Assembly: GCA_002426755.1 (NCBI GenBank)
Contig: DINI01000008.1
Location: 38,767 to 102,766, forward strand
DNA: 64,000 nucleotides
DNA from: Flavobacteriaceae bacterium UBA5544
Lineage (GTDB): Bacteria; Bacteroidota; Bacteroidia; Flavobacteriales; Flavobacteriaceae
Reading direction: 5' to 3'
Positions 1 through 9,197 of the stretch are shown piece by piece. Position 1 is the first letter of the stretch, and each line of letters begins with the position of its first letter. A model generated the notes under the pieces. The model searched no databases. It saw nothing but the letters and a program-made list of their open reading frames with translations, and was not told the origin of the DNA. The position numbers and the translations under genes are program-made.

Positions 1-1119
1 AAGGCAGAAGCTATTAAGGAACATGATTATAATTCATTTTTATTAAAAGAATTGCAAGATGCTAAATTGGTTGTTGGAGAAATGATTACCCTTGAAGAAG
101 AATACGAAACGCTCAATAATATTGAAGACATTAAGCAAAGACTTTCCAATTCTAATGAATTGATGACCAATGAAGAGGTTGGAATCATTCACAATCTAAC
201 GGAATTGAAGCAGCAATTCGCCAAATTATCTAATTATGGACTGGCTTACAAAGACGTTTACGAACGCATCAATAGCAGTTTGATTGAAATCGATGATATT
301 TTTATTGAAATTGAAAATCTTCAAGACAGCCTTGAGGCAAACCCAAATCGATTGGAAACAGTAAATGCTAAACTTCAAGTGTTACATAATTTAATGTTGA
401 AGCATTCAGCAGCTGATGAAAACGAATTGATTCAAATTAGGGAAAGTCTATCACAAAAAATGAGTGATACGGAAAATCTCGATGCTACCATTATTCAAAA
501 GGAATCAAAGGTAAAAGCGCTCCAACAACAATTGATAGCGGATTCTAAAACAATTCATGCAAATAGAACAAAAGTCATCCCTCAATTGATTCAGCAATTG
601 GAAGACATTTTGGGCACACTTGGGATGCCCAATTCCAAATTCAATATTCAACTTCATCAAAGTGAAACATTTCTCAACTATGGAACTGATGAACTCGAAT
701 TTCTGTTTTCAGCCAATAAAGGAGGTAATTTTAACGAATTGAAAAAAAGTGCATCAGGAGGCGAATTGTCAAGAATCATGTTGGCCATTAAATCCATTCT
801 TTCAAAATATATCCAATTGCCAACCATCATGTTTGACGAAATAGATACAGGAGTTTCCGGTGAAATTTCAAATAAAATGGCTTCCATCATGCAACAAATG
901 AGTAAAACAATGCAAGTGTTCACCATTACGCATTTACCACAGATTGCAGCAAAAGGGGATACTCATTTTAAAGTATTTAAAGAAGATATCAATGAGGTGA
1001 CACAAACCCAACTCAAAAAACTCAATGCTGATGAGCGTATTGTAGAGATTGCCCAAATGCTTGGAGGCGTTAAATTATCAGATTCTGCCATTGCACACGC
1101 CAAGCAATTATTGAATTAA
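1..1119 (+). CDS. recN: DNA repair protein RecN, C-terminal part (5' end outside window)
   Basis: The reading frame is open from base 1, so the gene starts upstream and only the last 372 or so residues are here. RecN is an SMC-like ATPase that acts in double-strand-break repair. The visible part contains the end of the coiled coil (Glu/Leu/Gln-rich, roughly the first 200 residues) and the C-terminal ATPase half: the ABC signature SASGGELSRIMLA (coded near 745-785), the Walker B stretch IMFDEIDTGVSGE (near 825-860) and the switch His in FTITHLPQIA. Length and motif order match the C-terminal half of the family. Followed after 115 bases by fabI on the same strand. Confidence 0.95.
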   Translation, partial: KAEAIKEHDYNSFLLKELQDAKLVVGEMITLEEEYETLNNIEDIKQRLSNSNELMTNEEVGIIHNLTELKQQFAKLSNYGLAYKDVYERINSSLIEIDDIFIEIENLQDSLEANPNRLETVNAKLQVLHNLMLKHSAADENELIQIRESLSQKMSDTENLDATIIQKESKVKALQQQLIADSKTIHANRTKVIPQLIQQLEDILGTLGMPNSKFNIQLHQSETFLNYGTDELEFLFSANKGGNFNELKKSASGGELSRIMLAIKSILSKYIQLPTIMFDEIDTGVSGEISNKMASIMQQMSKTMQVFTITHLPQIAAKGDTHFKVFKEDINEVTQTQLKKLNADERIVEIAQMLGGVKLSDSAIAHAKQLLN

Positions 1120-1144
1120 AAATTTAAAAGATTAGAGATTAAAG

Positions 1145-1167
1145 TTCAAAGTTTTATTAACTTTGAA
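1145..1167. promoter_or_regulatory. Inverted repeat between recN and fabI
   Basis: Perfect 9-base arms TTCAAAGTT (1145-1153) and AACTTTGAA (1159-1167) separated by five bases, lying 26 bases after the recN stop and 67 bases before the fabI start. No T-run follows immediately, so it is a weak terminator; an operator or 5'-UTR hairpin for fabI is the alternative. Function is inferred from position only. Confidence 0.4.
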
Positions 1168-1234
1168 ACTAATGATGCTTTTTAGGCTCAAAAATTATAA
1201 ACAACTTTACGACAAACACTAAACAACTTACAAT

Positions 1235-2050
1235 ATGTCATACAATTTACTAAAAGGAAAACGAGGAATTATTTTTGGAGCATTAGACGCCAACTCAATT
1301 GCATGGAAGACGGCTGAACGCGTCCATGAAGAAGGTGGAACATTTGTATTGACGAATGCACCAATCGCAATGCGTATGGGACAGATCAACGAATTGGCAG
1401 ATAAAACCGGATCACAGATTGTACCAGCTGATGCTACCTCAATTGAGGATTTGGAAAACCTTGTATCAAAATCGATGGAAATCCTTGGTGGAAAACTGGA
1501 TTTTGTACTGCACTCTATAGGAATGTCTGTTAATGTTAGAAAAGGAAAACATTACACCGATCAAAACTATGATTGGACACAAAAAGGGACAGATGTGTCT
1601 GCTATGTCATTCCATAAGGTGATGCAAACGCTTTATAAAGCGGATGCTATGAATGAATGGGGCAGTATCGTTGCATTGACTTATATGGCTGCACAGCGCG
1701 TATTTCCAGATTATAATGATATGGCTGATAACAAAGCATATTTAGAAAGTATTGCTCGAAGCTTCGGCTATTTCTTTGGTAAGGACAAAAAAGTACGAGT
1801 CAATACCATTTCTCAATCACCAACTCCGACCACAGCTGGACAAGGCGTCAAAGGATTTGATGGATTTATTGCCTATGCCGATAAAATGTCACCATTAGGC
1901 AATGCAACAGCATTGGACTGCGCCAATTATACCGTGACCCTTTTTAGTGACCTCACAAAACGTGTTACGCTTCAAAACTTATTTAATGACGGAGGTTTTA
2001 GTAATATGGGCGTCAGTGATGCTGTGATGGAGACGTTTATGGCAGAATAG
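1235..2050 (+). CDS. fabI: Enoyl-[acyl-carrier-protein] reductase (NADH), FabI type
   Basis: 271 residues, the usual FabI length. Catalyses the last reduction of each fatty-acid elongation cycle, trans-2-enoyl-ACP to acyl-ACP, in the cytosol. It is a short-chain dehydrogenase: the N-terminus GKRGIIFGALDANSIAWKTA is the FabI-type nucleotide-binding loop (Ser-Ile-Ala-Trp variant), LDFVLHSIGMS follows, and the catalytic region has Tyr in LTYMAAQRVFPDYNDMADNKA with the downstream Lys. The C-terminus (LFNDGGFSNMG) matches the family substrate loop end. Starts at ATG with an AT-rich leader. Stands alone with its own terminator downstream. Confidence 0.95.
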   Translation: MSYNLLKGKRGIIFGALDANSIAWKTAERVHEEGGTFVLTNAPIAMRMGQINELADKTGSQIVPADATSIEDLENLVSKSMEILGGKLDFVLHSIGMSVNVRKGKHYTDQNYDWTQKGTDVSAMSFHKVMQTLYKADAMNEWGSIVALTYMAAQRVFPDYNDMADNKAYLESIARSFGYFFGKDKKVRVNTISQSPTPTTAGQGVKGFDGFIAYADKMSPLGNATALDCANYTVTLFSDLTKRVTLQNLFNDGGFSNMGVSDAVMETFMAE

Positions 2051-2205
2051 GTAGGTAAGTTTACTGCCTGCCTAAAAAACTCTCTGTTTGGTTTTCTTGG
2101 AATTGAACTTGATTTTACAACAAGATGTTGATATTTTAAAATACGTGTTATATAGTTTATTTGAATCTATTTATCTATAATCCCTGACTTTTAGGGTCCA
2201 GAAAT

Positions 2206-2231
2206 ACCGTTATTTTCATAACGGTTTTTTT
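2206..2231 (+). terminator. Rho-independent terminator after fabI
   Basis: Perfect 8-base stem ACCGTTAT (2206-2213) / ATAACGGT (2218-2225), four-base loop, then seven T. It ends the fabI transcript. In the 324-base gap 2051-2374 I also see an imperfect GC-rich hairpin just after the fabI stop (2048-2073) and a small stem CCCT/AGGG (2182-2196); the rest, up to the next gene, is AT-rich leader with nothing else recognisable. Confidence 0.85.
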
Positions 2232-2374
2232 ATGGCATAAGTTTATTCGGAAAATGAATTTAATCGAATTTTTTCGACACTTCATCGGTTAGGTGCTTTC
2301 TGTGTTATTAAACTATCAATTATTTGTTACCTTAATGCCTCAATTGATATTTTTAATTTAAAACTAACATTTTT

Positions 2375-4162
2375 ATGAAAAAAATTACTTTACTTTTTTT
2401 TACGATGATTGCAGTTGCGTTTACTTCTCAAATAAGCGCACAATCTTTAGTCATTGGAACTGGTACCGCTGAGACAACTTCTACCGGTTCAGACCCAATC
2501 GATGGTTATTTTAACTCATTCAGGTATCAGGTCGTATATACTGCGGCAGAATTAAGTGCTATGATGACTCCTTACGATGAAATTACCGCATTAGGATGGT
2601 CAATATCAGGTGATTATGCAGGAGGAGCCTTGTTGGGTTATACAATTAAAATTGGCCATACATCAGCCGTTAATTCTGCTGCTCACGATGCATCACCTAC
2701 TATGGTGGTTAAAAATCCTTTCGATTATGATCCAACAGTGACTGACGCTGGCACTTTTGACATGATCACGTTTGACACAAATTTCGTTTGGAATGGCGTT
2801 GATAACATCTTGATAGAAGTATGCTCCGATGGTCAAAACCCTTTCACGTCGCCTTACGGACAGGTTAGAGGTACTACAATGGCCAATGGGTCAAGAAGAT
2901 ATAGAACAGATGGAGGTACATCATGTGGTGTTAATACAGACACGACTAATGGTGATAGGCCAAACATTCAATTGAATTATGTGGATGGTACCCCTCCAAG
3001 TTGCTTACCTCCTTCAAATGTGGTAGCTTCTGCTATTACTACAACATCTGCAACCATTGATTGGACAGCTGGTGATACTGAAAGTGCTTGGGAATATGCA
3101 TTGTTACCTGCGGGAAGCCCAGAACCTACCTCAGGAACAGGTATTGGATCTCCAACATACATGGCTACACTTACAGCCTCAACAGCTTACGATTTTTATG
3201 TCCGTGCAGATTGTACTGGAGGTGATTATAGTACTTGGTCTATGATTTCGTTTTCATCAGCTGATGAAACACCAGATTGTGCAACTAACCCATTCCCTGC
3301 TGATGGAGCTACTGATGTTTTTGTTGGAGATTTAACATTTACATGGTCTGCACCAGCCACTGGACCAACACCAACATCCTATGACCTTTATGTGGTAGAC
3401 AATGCTGCTGGTGACAACCCTGCTTTAATTGGTAATTACACTACGACTTCTGCAGATCTTGCGATTAATGTATATGGCACTACTATTTACTGGTTGGTTA
3501 TTCCTATTAATAATACTGCTGAAGCCAGTGGTTGTTCAGTATGGAGCTTTACAACTCAAACCCCACCAGGTTATTGTTTTGCAGCACCAAATGGACGATA
3601 TCCATCTGCTGCCTTTACACCTGGAACTTGCGATGGTACAACAGCTAATAACATAACAACGATCGCATGGGCTGGTGAATATTCAGTTGTGAATGTAGTA
3701 AATGGTCAAACATATCAATTTACAAGTTCTGTTGCGACTGATTTTCTTACAATTAGTGACGCAGGGGGAACAACTCCTTTGGTATTTGGTACAACTCCTG
3801 TGACTTGGACTTCTGATATTGATGGGGAAGTACGTTTTTACACACATTTGGATGATCAATGTACACCTGAAAACGTGAGTAGAACCAGAGGCGTATTATG
3901 TGGCCCAACTTTGGGAATCAGTGAAGAGTCAGTAAATTCATTTACATACTTTCCTAATCCAGTAAAAAACACATTGAATTTAAATGCTCAAAGCAACATT
4001 CAGAATGTGTCTATTTACAACATGTTAGGACAGGAAGTATTGAGATCTGCTCCTAATACACTTAACAGTGAGGTTAACATGGCTTCATTGCAAACAGGTG
4101 CTTATTTTGTTAAAGTAACCATCAACGATGCAACTGAAACAATCCGAGTGATCAAACAATAA
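2375..4162 (+). CDS. Secreted T9SS-sorted protein with fibronectin type III-like domains
   Basis: 595 residues. N-terminal signal peptide (KKITLLFFTMIAVAFTSQISAQ, cleavage probably after SAQ near residue 23). Residues about 25-205 form a beta-rich domain of a kind common in flavobacterial surface proteins. Around 210-290 the Pro-Pro-x-Asn, Trp-Thr and Ala-Tyr-Asp-Phe-Tyr-Val-Arg motifs mark a fibronectin type III domain, and another Ig/FnIII-like unit follows (about 295-390). The last 75 residues (FPNPVKNTLNL... ending IRVIKQ) are a type A T9SS C-terminal sorting domain, so the protein should cross the outer membrane and be anchored or released. No catalytic motif seen; adhesion or matrix role is inference. 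Confidence 0.85.
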   Translation: MKKITLLFFTMIAVAFTSQISAQSLVIGTGTAETTSTGSDPIDGYFNSFRYQVVYTAAELSAMMTPYDEITALGWSISGDYAGGALLGYTIKIGHTSAVNSAAHDASPTMVVKNPFDYDPTVTDAGTFDMITFDTNFVWNGVDNILIEVCSDGQNPFTSPYGQVRGTTMANGSRRYRTDGGTSCGVNTDTTNGDRPNIQLNYVDGTPPSCLPPSNVVASAITTTSATIDWTAGDTESAWEYALLPAGSPEPTSGTGIGSPTYMATLTASTAYDFYVRADCTGGDYSTWSMISFSSADETPDCATNPFPADGATDVFVGDLTFTWSAPATGPTPTSYDLYVVDNAAGDNPALIGNYTTTSADLAINVYGTTIYWLVIPINNTAEASGCSVWSFTTQTPPGYCFAAPNGRYPSAAFTPGTCDGTTANNITTIAWAGEYSVVNVVNGQTYQFTSSVATDFLTISDAGGTTPLVFGTTPVTWTSDIDGEVRFYTHLDDQCTPENVSRTRGVLCGPTLGISEESVNSFTYFPNPVKNTLNLNAQSNIQNVSIYNMLGQEVLRSAPNTLNSEVNMASLQTGAYFVKVTINDATETIRVIKQ

Positions 4163-4183
4163 TATTTTTAAATATTCAATTTC

Positions 4184-4214
4184 AAAAGCCACCAATTAGG
4201 TGGCTTTTGTTTTT
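4184..4214 (+). terminator. Rho-independent terminator
   Basis: Perfect 10-base stem AAAAGCCACC (4184-4193) / GGTGGCTTTT (4199-4208) with a five-base loop, followed by a T-rich run. Ends the T9SS gene transcript; the glycosyltransferase gene begins only 22 bases later. Confidence 0.9.
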
Positions 4215-4236
4215 TCTTTATTTACCTTTGTTAGCT

Positions 4237-5250
4237 ATGGAGCCATTGCATTTCTCATTTGTCATACCTGTCTATAACAGGCCAGATGAAATAGATGAAC
4301 TTCTTGATAGTTTTACAAAACTAAAAGGGAATTCAGTCTTTGAGATTATTATTGTTGAAGATGGTTCTATGTTGAAATGTAAATCGGTTGTTGAATCCTA
4401 CGAATCACAACTTAATATATCTTATTACTTTAAGCAAAACTCCGGTCCTGGAGATTCTAGAAATTATGGAATGAGAAGGTCAAAAGGAAACTACTTCATT
4501 ATTTTAGATTCAGATTGTTTGTTGCCGGAGAATTATTTAGAAGCTGTCAAGCAAAATTTAAAAGGAAAGTATGTTGACTGTTATGGAGGACCTGACGCGG
4601 CTCATGACTCGTTTTCTAATTTGCAGAAGGCTATCAACTTTGCAATGACTTCATTTATCACCACAGGAGGCATTAGAGGAGGTAAAGAGAAACAAAAAGA
4701 CTTTCAGCCGAGAAGTTTCAACATGGGGATTTCCAAAGTTGCATTTGAGGCGTCTCAAGGTTTTGGAACTATCCATCCTGGTGAAGATCCCGATTTGTCC
4801 ATTAGGTTGAAAAAACTGGGTTTTAAAACAGGACTTTACAAAGAAGCTTTTGTTTATCATAAACGACGTATTTCATGGTCAAAATTTTATCAACAAGTGA
4901 AAAAGTTTGGAATGGTGAGGCCAATTTTAAATAAATGGCATCCAGAAACGAGTAAGACTATTTATTGGCTGCCAACGGTCTTCAGTATTGGCCTTGTCGT
5001 TTCAATTCTGTTGCTACTATTTAATATTCAATGGGCTATCGTCATTTATGCAGGTTATTTTTTTATAGCGTTTTTGATGTCATTTTTTTCAACAAAGAAT
5101 TTTTATGTAGCGATTCAATCAATTGTTGCAATTTTTATCCAATTTATAGGTTATGGTTATGGGTTTTTAAAATCCACTTTCAAACTAATGTGGTCTAAAA
5201 AATCACCAGAACAGCAGTTTCCAAATTTATTTTTTAAGAATGTTAGGTAA
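4237..5250 (+). CDS. Family 2 glycosyltransferase, membrane-anchored
   Basis: Start taken at ATG 4237, giving MEPLHFSFVIPVYNRPDEID; an earlier in-frame TTG at 4207 lies inside the upstream terminator and is rejected. About 337 residues. The N-terminal 220 residues are a GT-A fold transferase: FVIPVYNRPDE, EIIIVEDGS, GPGDSRNYG, the metal-binding LDSDCLLP, and the acceptor-side GEDPDLSIRLKK. Two to three hydrophobic segments near residues 245-310 anchor it in the inner membrane. Transfers a sugar from a nucleotide-sugar to an unknown acceptor. Overlaps the next gene by 11 bases and probably forms an operon with the YbbR protein and coaE. Confidence 0.88.
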   Translation: MEPLHFSFVIPVYNRPDEIDELLDSFTKLKGNSVFEIIIVEDGSMLKCKSVVESYESQLNISYYFKQNSGPGDSRNYGMRRSKGNYFIILDSDCLLPENYLEAVKQNLKGKYVDCYGGPDAAHDSFSNLQKAINFAMTSFITTGGIRGGKEKQKDFQPRSFNMGISKVAFEASQGFGTIHPGEDPDLSIRLKKLGFKTGLYKEAFVYHKRRISWSKFYQQVKKFGMVRPILNKWHPETSKTIYWLPTVFSIGLVVSILLLLFNIQWAIVIYAGYFFIAFLMSFFSTKNFYVAIQSIVAIFIQFIGYGYGFLKSTFKLMWSKKSPEQQFPNLFFKNVR

Positions 5251-6208
5251 TCTCAAATCAAAATTGTTCAAATCTATCAAAAGCAAAAAACTGAATGTCT
5301 TCGGATTCTTTTTGCTGTTGTCTTTTTTGTTTTTGGTCATTTCAAAGCTTTCTAAAACTTACACGGAAACCATCTTCTTTCATGTGAATTACTCTAACGT
5401 CCCAGAACAGCATAGTATTTCTCCTGGATTTGATTCCATTGTCAAAGTAAAGGTAAAAGCATACGGGTTTAATCTTGTCACACATAATTTTTATAAACAC
5501 AAATTAACCGTTGATTTTAACAAAGAGGTGCGAAAAAATGGTCAAAAATACATTTGGGACACAAAAAAAGGAATTTCAAAGATTGACTCACAACTAGGTT
5601 CAAAAATAGAAATCTTGTCCGTACAGCCTGATTCTTTGACCTTTCCTTACGACATAATGTCCCTCAAAAAAGTCCCAATAAAATTGGATGCTGAAATAAG
5701 CTATGCGCCTGGTTATGATATACTCGATAGTCTAAAAATAAAGCCAGATTCTGTTAATGTGATTGGTCCTAAAAATTTGATTGAAAAAATTTCTAAAGTT
5801 AAATCCGAGAAGCTCGCTCTTAAAGATGTGAATGCTTCAATAGATAAAGACGTGGATTTGTTAATGGATGAATCGTTTGAAAAAATCAAATTAAGTAAAA
5901 CAAAAGTAAAGGTTTGGGGTACTGTTGAGAAATTCACAGAAGGTACTTTTGAAGTTCCTGTCAACATCGTTAATTTACCTTCAAATATCAAAATAAATTA
6001 TTTTCCAAAAACGGTTTTGGTTTCATACTATGTCAGTCTTGAAAATTATAAAAAGATAAAAGCACTGGATTTTAAAATTATCTGTGATTATGCGGAGGTA
6101 AAGAACCAAGACAGGACCTTTTTTACACCACAATTGGTCACGAAACCAAAATTGGTAAAAAGCGCTAAAATGAATCAAAGCAAGGTCGAATTTATTATAA
6201 TAGAATGA
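5240..6208 (+). CDS. YbbR-like domain protein
   Basis: 322 residues with one N-terminal transmembrane helix (about 20-38, FGFFLLLSFLFLVIS) and an exported remainder. Residues about 125-235 contain the YbbR-like repeat pattern (IKLDAEISYAPGYDILDSLKIKPDSVNVIGP). In Bacteroidota this protein routinely sits directly before coaE, as here. YbbR domains are linked in Firmicutes to the diadenylate cyclase CdaA, but no such partner is visible here. Start ATG 5240 overlaps the preceding gene by 11 bases, and the stop overlaps the coaE start by four bases, so translation is probably coupled. Confidence 0.8.
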   Translation: MLGNLKSKLFKSIKSKKLNVFGFFLLLSFLFLVISKLSKTYTETIFFHVNYSNVPEQHSISPGFDSIVKVKVKAYGFNLVTHNFYKHKLTVDFNKEVRKNGQKYIWDTKKGISKIDSQLGSKIEILSVQPDSLTFPYDIMSLKKVPIKLDAEISYAPGYDILDSLKIKPDSVNVIGPKNLIEKISKVKSEKLALKDVNASIDKDVDLLMDESFEKIKLSKTKVKVWGTVEKFTEGTFEVPVNIVNLPSNIKINYFPKTVLVSYYVSLENYKKIKALDFKIICDYAEVKNQDRTFFTPQLVTKPKLVKSAKMNQSKVEFIIIE

Positions 6209-6798
6209 TAGTAGTTGGACTCACAGGTGGTATAGGAAGCGGAAAAACAACGGTTGCAAAATTATTTGAATCATTGGGGATTCCTGTTTATATAGCAGAT
6301 GTTGAAGCCAAACATTTGATGAATACCTCAAAGGTCATTAAACGAAAGCTCATTAAATTATTTGGCGAAAAAGCCTATATGGGCAATCAGCTTAACAGAC
6401 CCTTTGTTGCATCAAAAATTTTTAATGATGCTTCACTCTTGGCTCAAATGAACGCAATTGTGCATCCAAAAGTTGCTATGGATTTTAATAGATGGTTAAA
6501 GAAACAAACCTCTAAATATGTAATCAAAGAGGCGGCCATAATTTTTGAACAACAAAAACAAAGTGAGTACGATTATGTCATTACGGTTACGGCAAGTATG
6601 GAACATAAGATTGCTCGTTTGTTAAAGAGAGATAATACCACAGAGAAAAAAATAATGGACGTCATGAAGAACCAATTGTCAGATGAAGAAAAAATTAAAA
6701 AATCTGATTTTGTGATTGTTAACGATCAGTTGGAAAACACTGAAAAACAAGTGCTAAAAACACACCAAAAAATACTTCAAAATATAGCGAAACTTTAA
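6205..6798 (+). CDS. coaE: Dephospho-CoA kinase
   Basis: 197 residues, typical CoaE length. Phosphorylates the 3'-hydroxyl of dephospho-CoA in the last step of coenzyme A synthesis. P-loop GLTGGIGSGKTT at residues 5-16, then the family motifs YIADVEAKHLM and IVHPKV; the lid-region REAAIIFE equivalent is IKEAAIIFEQQ. ATGA overlap with the YbbR gene at 6205-6208 indicates translational coupling. Confidence 0.95.
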   Translation: MIVVGLTGGIGSGKTTVAKLFESLGIPVYIADVEAKHLMNTSKVIKRKLIKLFGEKAYMGNQLNRPFVASKIFNDASLLAQMNAIVHPKVAMDFNRWLKKQTSKYVIKEAAIIFEQQKQSEYDYVITVTASMEHKIARLLKRDNTTEKKIMDVMKNQLSDEEKIKKSDFVIVNDQLENTEKQVLKTHQKILQNIAKL

Positions 6799-6868
6799 AT
6801 TTTAACGTTTTTGTTAATGTAAGGTTAAAGGCAACAATTAGTAAATGTTAAAATGTTAAATTTGAACG

Positions 6869-8440
6869 ATGGGCAAAAAGCTTTTCATTATGTTGATTGT
6901 GTTGATGAGTCTATCACTCATCGGTATTATTTTCGTTCAAGTTTATTTTATCAATAAAAGTTTACAGAACGAAAAAAGTCAATTCACTCTCAATGTTAAG
7001 CGTTCTTTAAGTTTCGTTTCCAAAGATTTGGAAGAGCAAGAATTCAATGCCTATGCATTGCGATTGCAAGATCTCATAGCAAGAGGTGCGGTAGCCGACT
7101 CTACGGCAATCAAAGAATTGCGGATTCAATCCCAAGACGAAGCTACCAACGAAACCATAGTTTACAGAAATGGAATTTTGGAAGAAAGCTATAAGGTACC
7201 ATCATTGTTCCTTGACATTGGTTTAGATAGTGTTAACATCAGTAGGATTTCTAGTCAGCGTGAGACCAGTACGTATGACAATACTTCCATCGATGGCAAT
7301 TTAAAGATAAGGGCGGAAAAAACAATTCGAGAATTGAGTGCTCTTCCAGAGACCACAAAAAAATTGTTTGAGATCAATTATAGAGATCGTTTTAAAAATT
7401 ATCCAATATACAAACGTGTTTCTGTTGATAATGTAAACGATTTATTGAATAAACAATTGCGTGGAGATGGGATTGATACCGATTTTGAGTTTGCAATCTA
7501 TGATAAAGATTTAGCAACCAAAGTGCAATCCAATAATTTTGAATTGGTGCCAGAATCAACCTATGGAGTTCCTCTTTTTTTGGACAATAACAATGAAAGC
7601 AATTTTAAGCTATACGTGAATTTCCCTGAACGAAATAAATATCTATTTCGAAACATATTGGGAATGACCATATTATCAATTGTCTTTACGGCAATCATCA
7701 TTTTTGCTTTTGGTAGTGCTATTCACCAGTTGATACAACAACGTCAGATATCGCAGATTAAGACCGACTTTATCAACAATATGACGCATGAGTTCAAAAC
7801 ACCTATTGCAACAATCAATTTGGCTTTGGATTCCATTAAAAATCCAAAGATTATCAATGATCAGGAAAAGGTGATGCGTTATCTAAAAATGATTAAAGAT
7901 GAGAACAAACGCATGCACGCACAAGTGGAAAATGTGCTTCGAATATCAAAACTCGAAAAGAATGAGCTCAATATCAGTAAGGATAGGGTAAAGTTGCACG
8001 ACTTAATTGAAGATGCAATAACACATGTTGAATTGATAGTAGAGGATAGAAAAGGATATATCAAAACCCATTTGGACGCTGAAAAATCATCAGTTTTGGC
8101 AAATGAAACGCATTTTACCAATGTCATTGTAAACATATTGGACAATGCAATAAAATATTCTGACAACGCACCAAAAATTGATGTTTACACAGAAAATGCA
8201 GGAACCAATATTTTATTGAAAATTAGCGATCAGGGTAACGGAATGTCTAAACAGGTACAAAAGAAAGTGTTTGAAAAGTTTTATAGAGAACACACCGGCA
8301 ATGTACATAACATAAAAGGACACGGTCTAGGATTAGCTTACGTAAAGCGTATGGTTGAAGATCACCAAGGACATATATCAGTAGAAAGTGAAAAAGGAAA
8401 AGGTAGTACCTTTACAATTAAGCTACCATTAATATCATAA
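6869..8440 (+). CDS. Two-component sensor histidine kinase (RprX-like)
   Basis: 523 residues. Transmembrane helix near 5-30, a periplasmic sensor region of about 230 residues with no recognised domain, a second helix near 262-288, then a cytoplasmic kinase: H-box NNMTHEFKTP with phosphorylated His307, N-box NILDNAIKYS, G1 DQGNGMS and G2 GHGLGLAYV. The C-terminus SVESEKGKGSTFTIKLP is the usual HATPase end. The response regulator gene begins two bases after the stop, so the two form a pair. Resembles the RprX kinase of Bacteroides; the stimulus is not known from sequence. Confidence 0.92.
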   Translation: MGKKLFIMLIVLMSLSLIGIIFVQVYFINKSLQNEKSQFTLNVKRSLSFVSKDLEEQEFNAYALRLQDLIARGAVADSTAIKELRIQSQDEATNETIVYRNGILEESYKVPSLFLDIGLDSVNISRISSQRETSTYDNTSIDGNLKIRAEKTIRELSALPETTKKLFEINYRDRFKNYPIYKRVSVDNVNDLLNKQLRGDGIDTDFEFAIYDKDLATKVQSNNFELVPESTYGVPLFLDNNNESNFKLYVNFPERNKYLFRNILGMTILSIVFTAIIIFAFGSAIHQLIQQRQISQIKTDFINNMTHEFKTPIATINLALDSIKNPKIINDQEKVMRYLKMIKDENKRMHAQVENVLRISKLEKNELNISKDRVKLHDLIEDAITHVELIVEDRKGYIKTHLDAEKSSVLANETHFTNVIVNILDNAIKYSDNAPKIDVYTENAGTNILLKISDQGNGMSKQVQKKVFEKFYREHTGNVHNIKGHGLGLAYVKRMVEDHQGHISVESEKGKGSTFTIKLPLIS

Positions 8441-8442
8441 TT

Positions 8443-9153
8443 ATGGAAGAACAAAACAAAAAAATTCTATTAGTAGAGGACGATCCAAATTTTGGAACCG
8501 TATTAAAGGATTATTTAGCGATGAATGACTATGACGTGGTTCATGCAAAAAATGGCATGGAAGGTTTTGAGAAATTCAAGAAAGACGATTACGACCTATG
8601 TATTTTGGACGTAATGATGCCTTATAAAGATGGGTTTACACTTGCTAAAGAAATCAGGGAGAAAAATGCCGATGTACCAATTATATTCCTAACAGCAAAA
8701 GCGATGAAAGAGGATGTGTTGAAAGGGTATAAAGTTGGTGCGGATGATTACCTAAATAAACCTTTTGACAGCGAAGTGCTGCTAATGAAAATCAAAGCGA
8801 TCATGCAGCGCAAAGCAACAGATGTCGTTGCAGATAGCAAACAATTTGAATTTAAAATTGGCGGTTTTGAACTGAACTCGAAATTAAGATTCTTAAAATA
8901 CAAAAACACAGAACCTGTAAAATTATCACCAAAAGAAAATGAATTGCTACGTCTATTGGCATTGCATGAAAACGATTTGATGCCTCGAGAATTGGCCTTG
9001 ACCAAGATTTGGAGGGATGACAATTATTTCACTTCAAGAAGTATGGACGTTTACATTGCCAAGTTGCGAAAATATCTTAAGCTAGATGAAAATGTCGAAA
9101 TTCTCAACATTCATGGCGAAGGTTTTAGGCTTGTAGTCAATCAAAAAGCATAA
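8443..9153 (+). CDS. OmpR-family response regulator (RprY-like)
   Basis: 236 residues. Receiver domain at 5-125 with acidic pocket VEDD, phospho-acceptor Asp56 in CILDVMMP, Thr in IIFLTAK and Lys in NKPFD. Winged-helix DNA-binding domain at about 135-235 (LSPKENELLRLLALHEND, SRSMDVYIAKLRKYL, EILNIHGEGFRL). Cognate partner of the sensor kinase two bases upstream; a classical kinase/DNA-binding regulator pair. Ends in a strong terminator. Confidence 0.95.
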   Translation: MEEQNKKILLVEDDPNFGTVLKDYLAMNDYDVVHAKNGMEGFEKFKKDDYDLCILDVMMPYKDGFTLAKEIREKNADVPIIFLTAKAMKEDVLKGYKVGADDYLNKPFDSEVLLMKIKAIMQRKATDVVADSKQFEFKIGGFELNSKLRFLKYKNTEPVKLSPKENELLRLLALHENDLMPRELALTKIWRDDNYFTSRSMDVYIAKLRKYLKLDENVEILNIHGEGFRLVVNQKA

Positions 9154-9163
9154 AGACAATTTT

Positions 9164-9192
9164 AAACCCCGTAAGTTTTATGGGGTTTTTTA
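9164..9192. terminator. Terminator after the two-component operon
   Basis: Stem AAACCCCGTAA (9164-9174) / TTATGGGGTTT (9177-9187), containing one G-T pair, then a T-run. Also just beyond the 3' end of the converging lipoprotein gene (stop at 9198), whose transcript would read the A-rich left arm as U, so it may serve both. Confidence 0.85.
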
Positions 9193-9197
9193 TTTGC

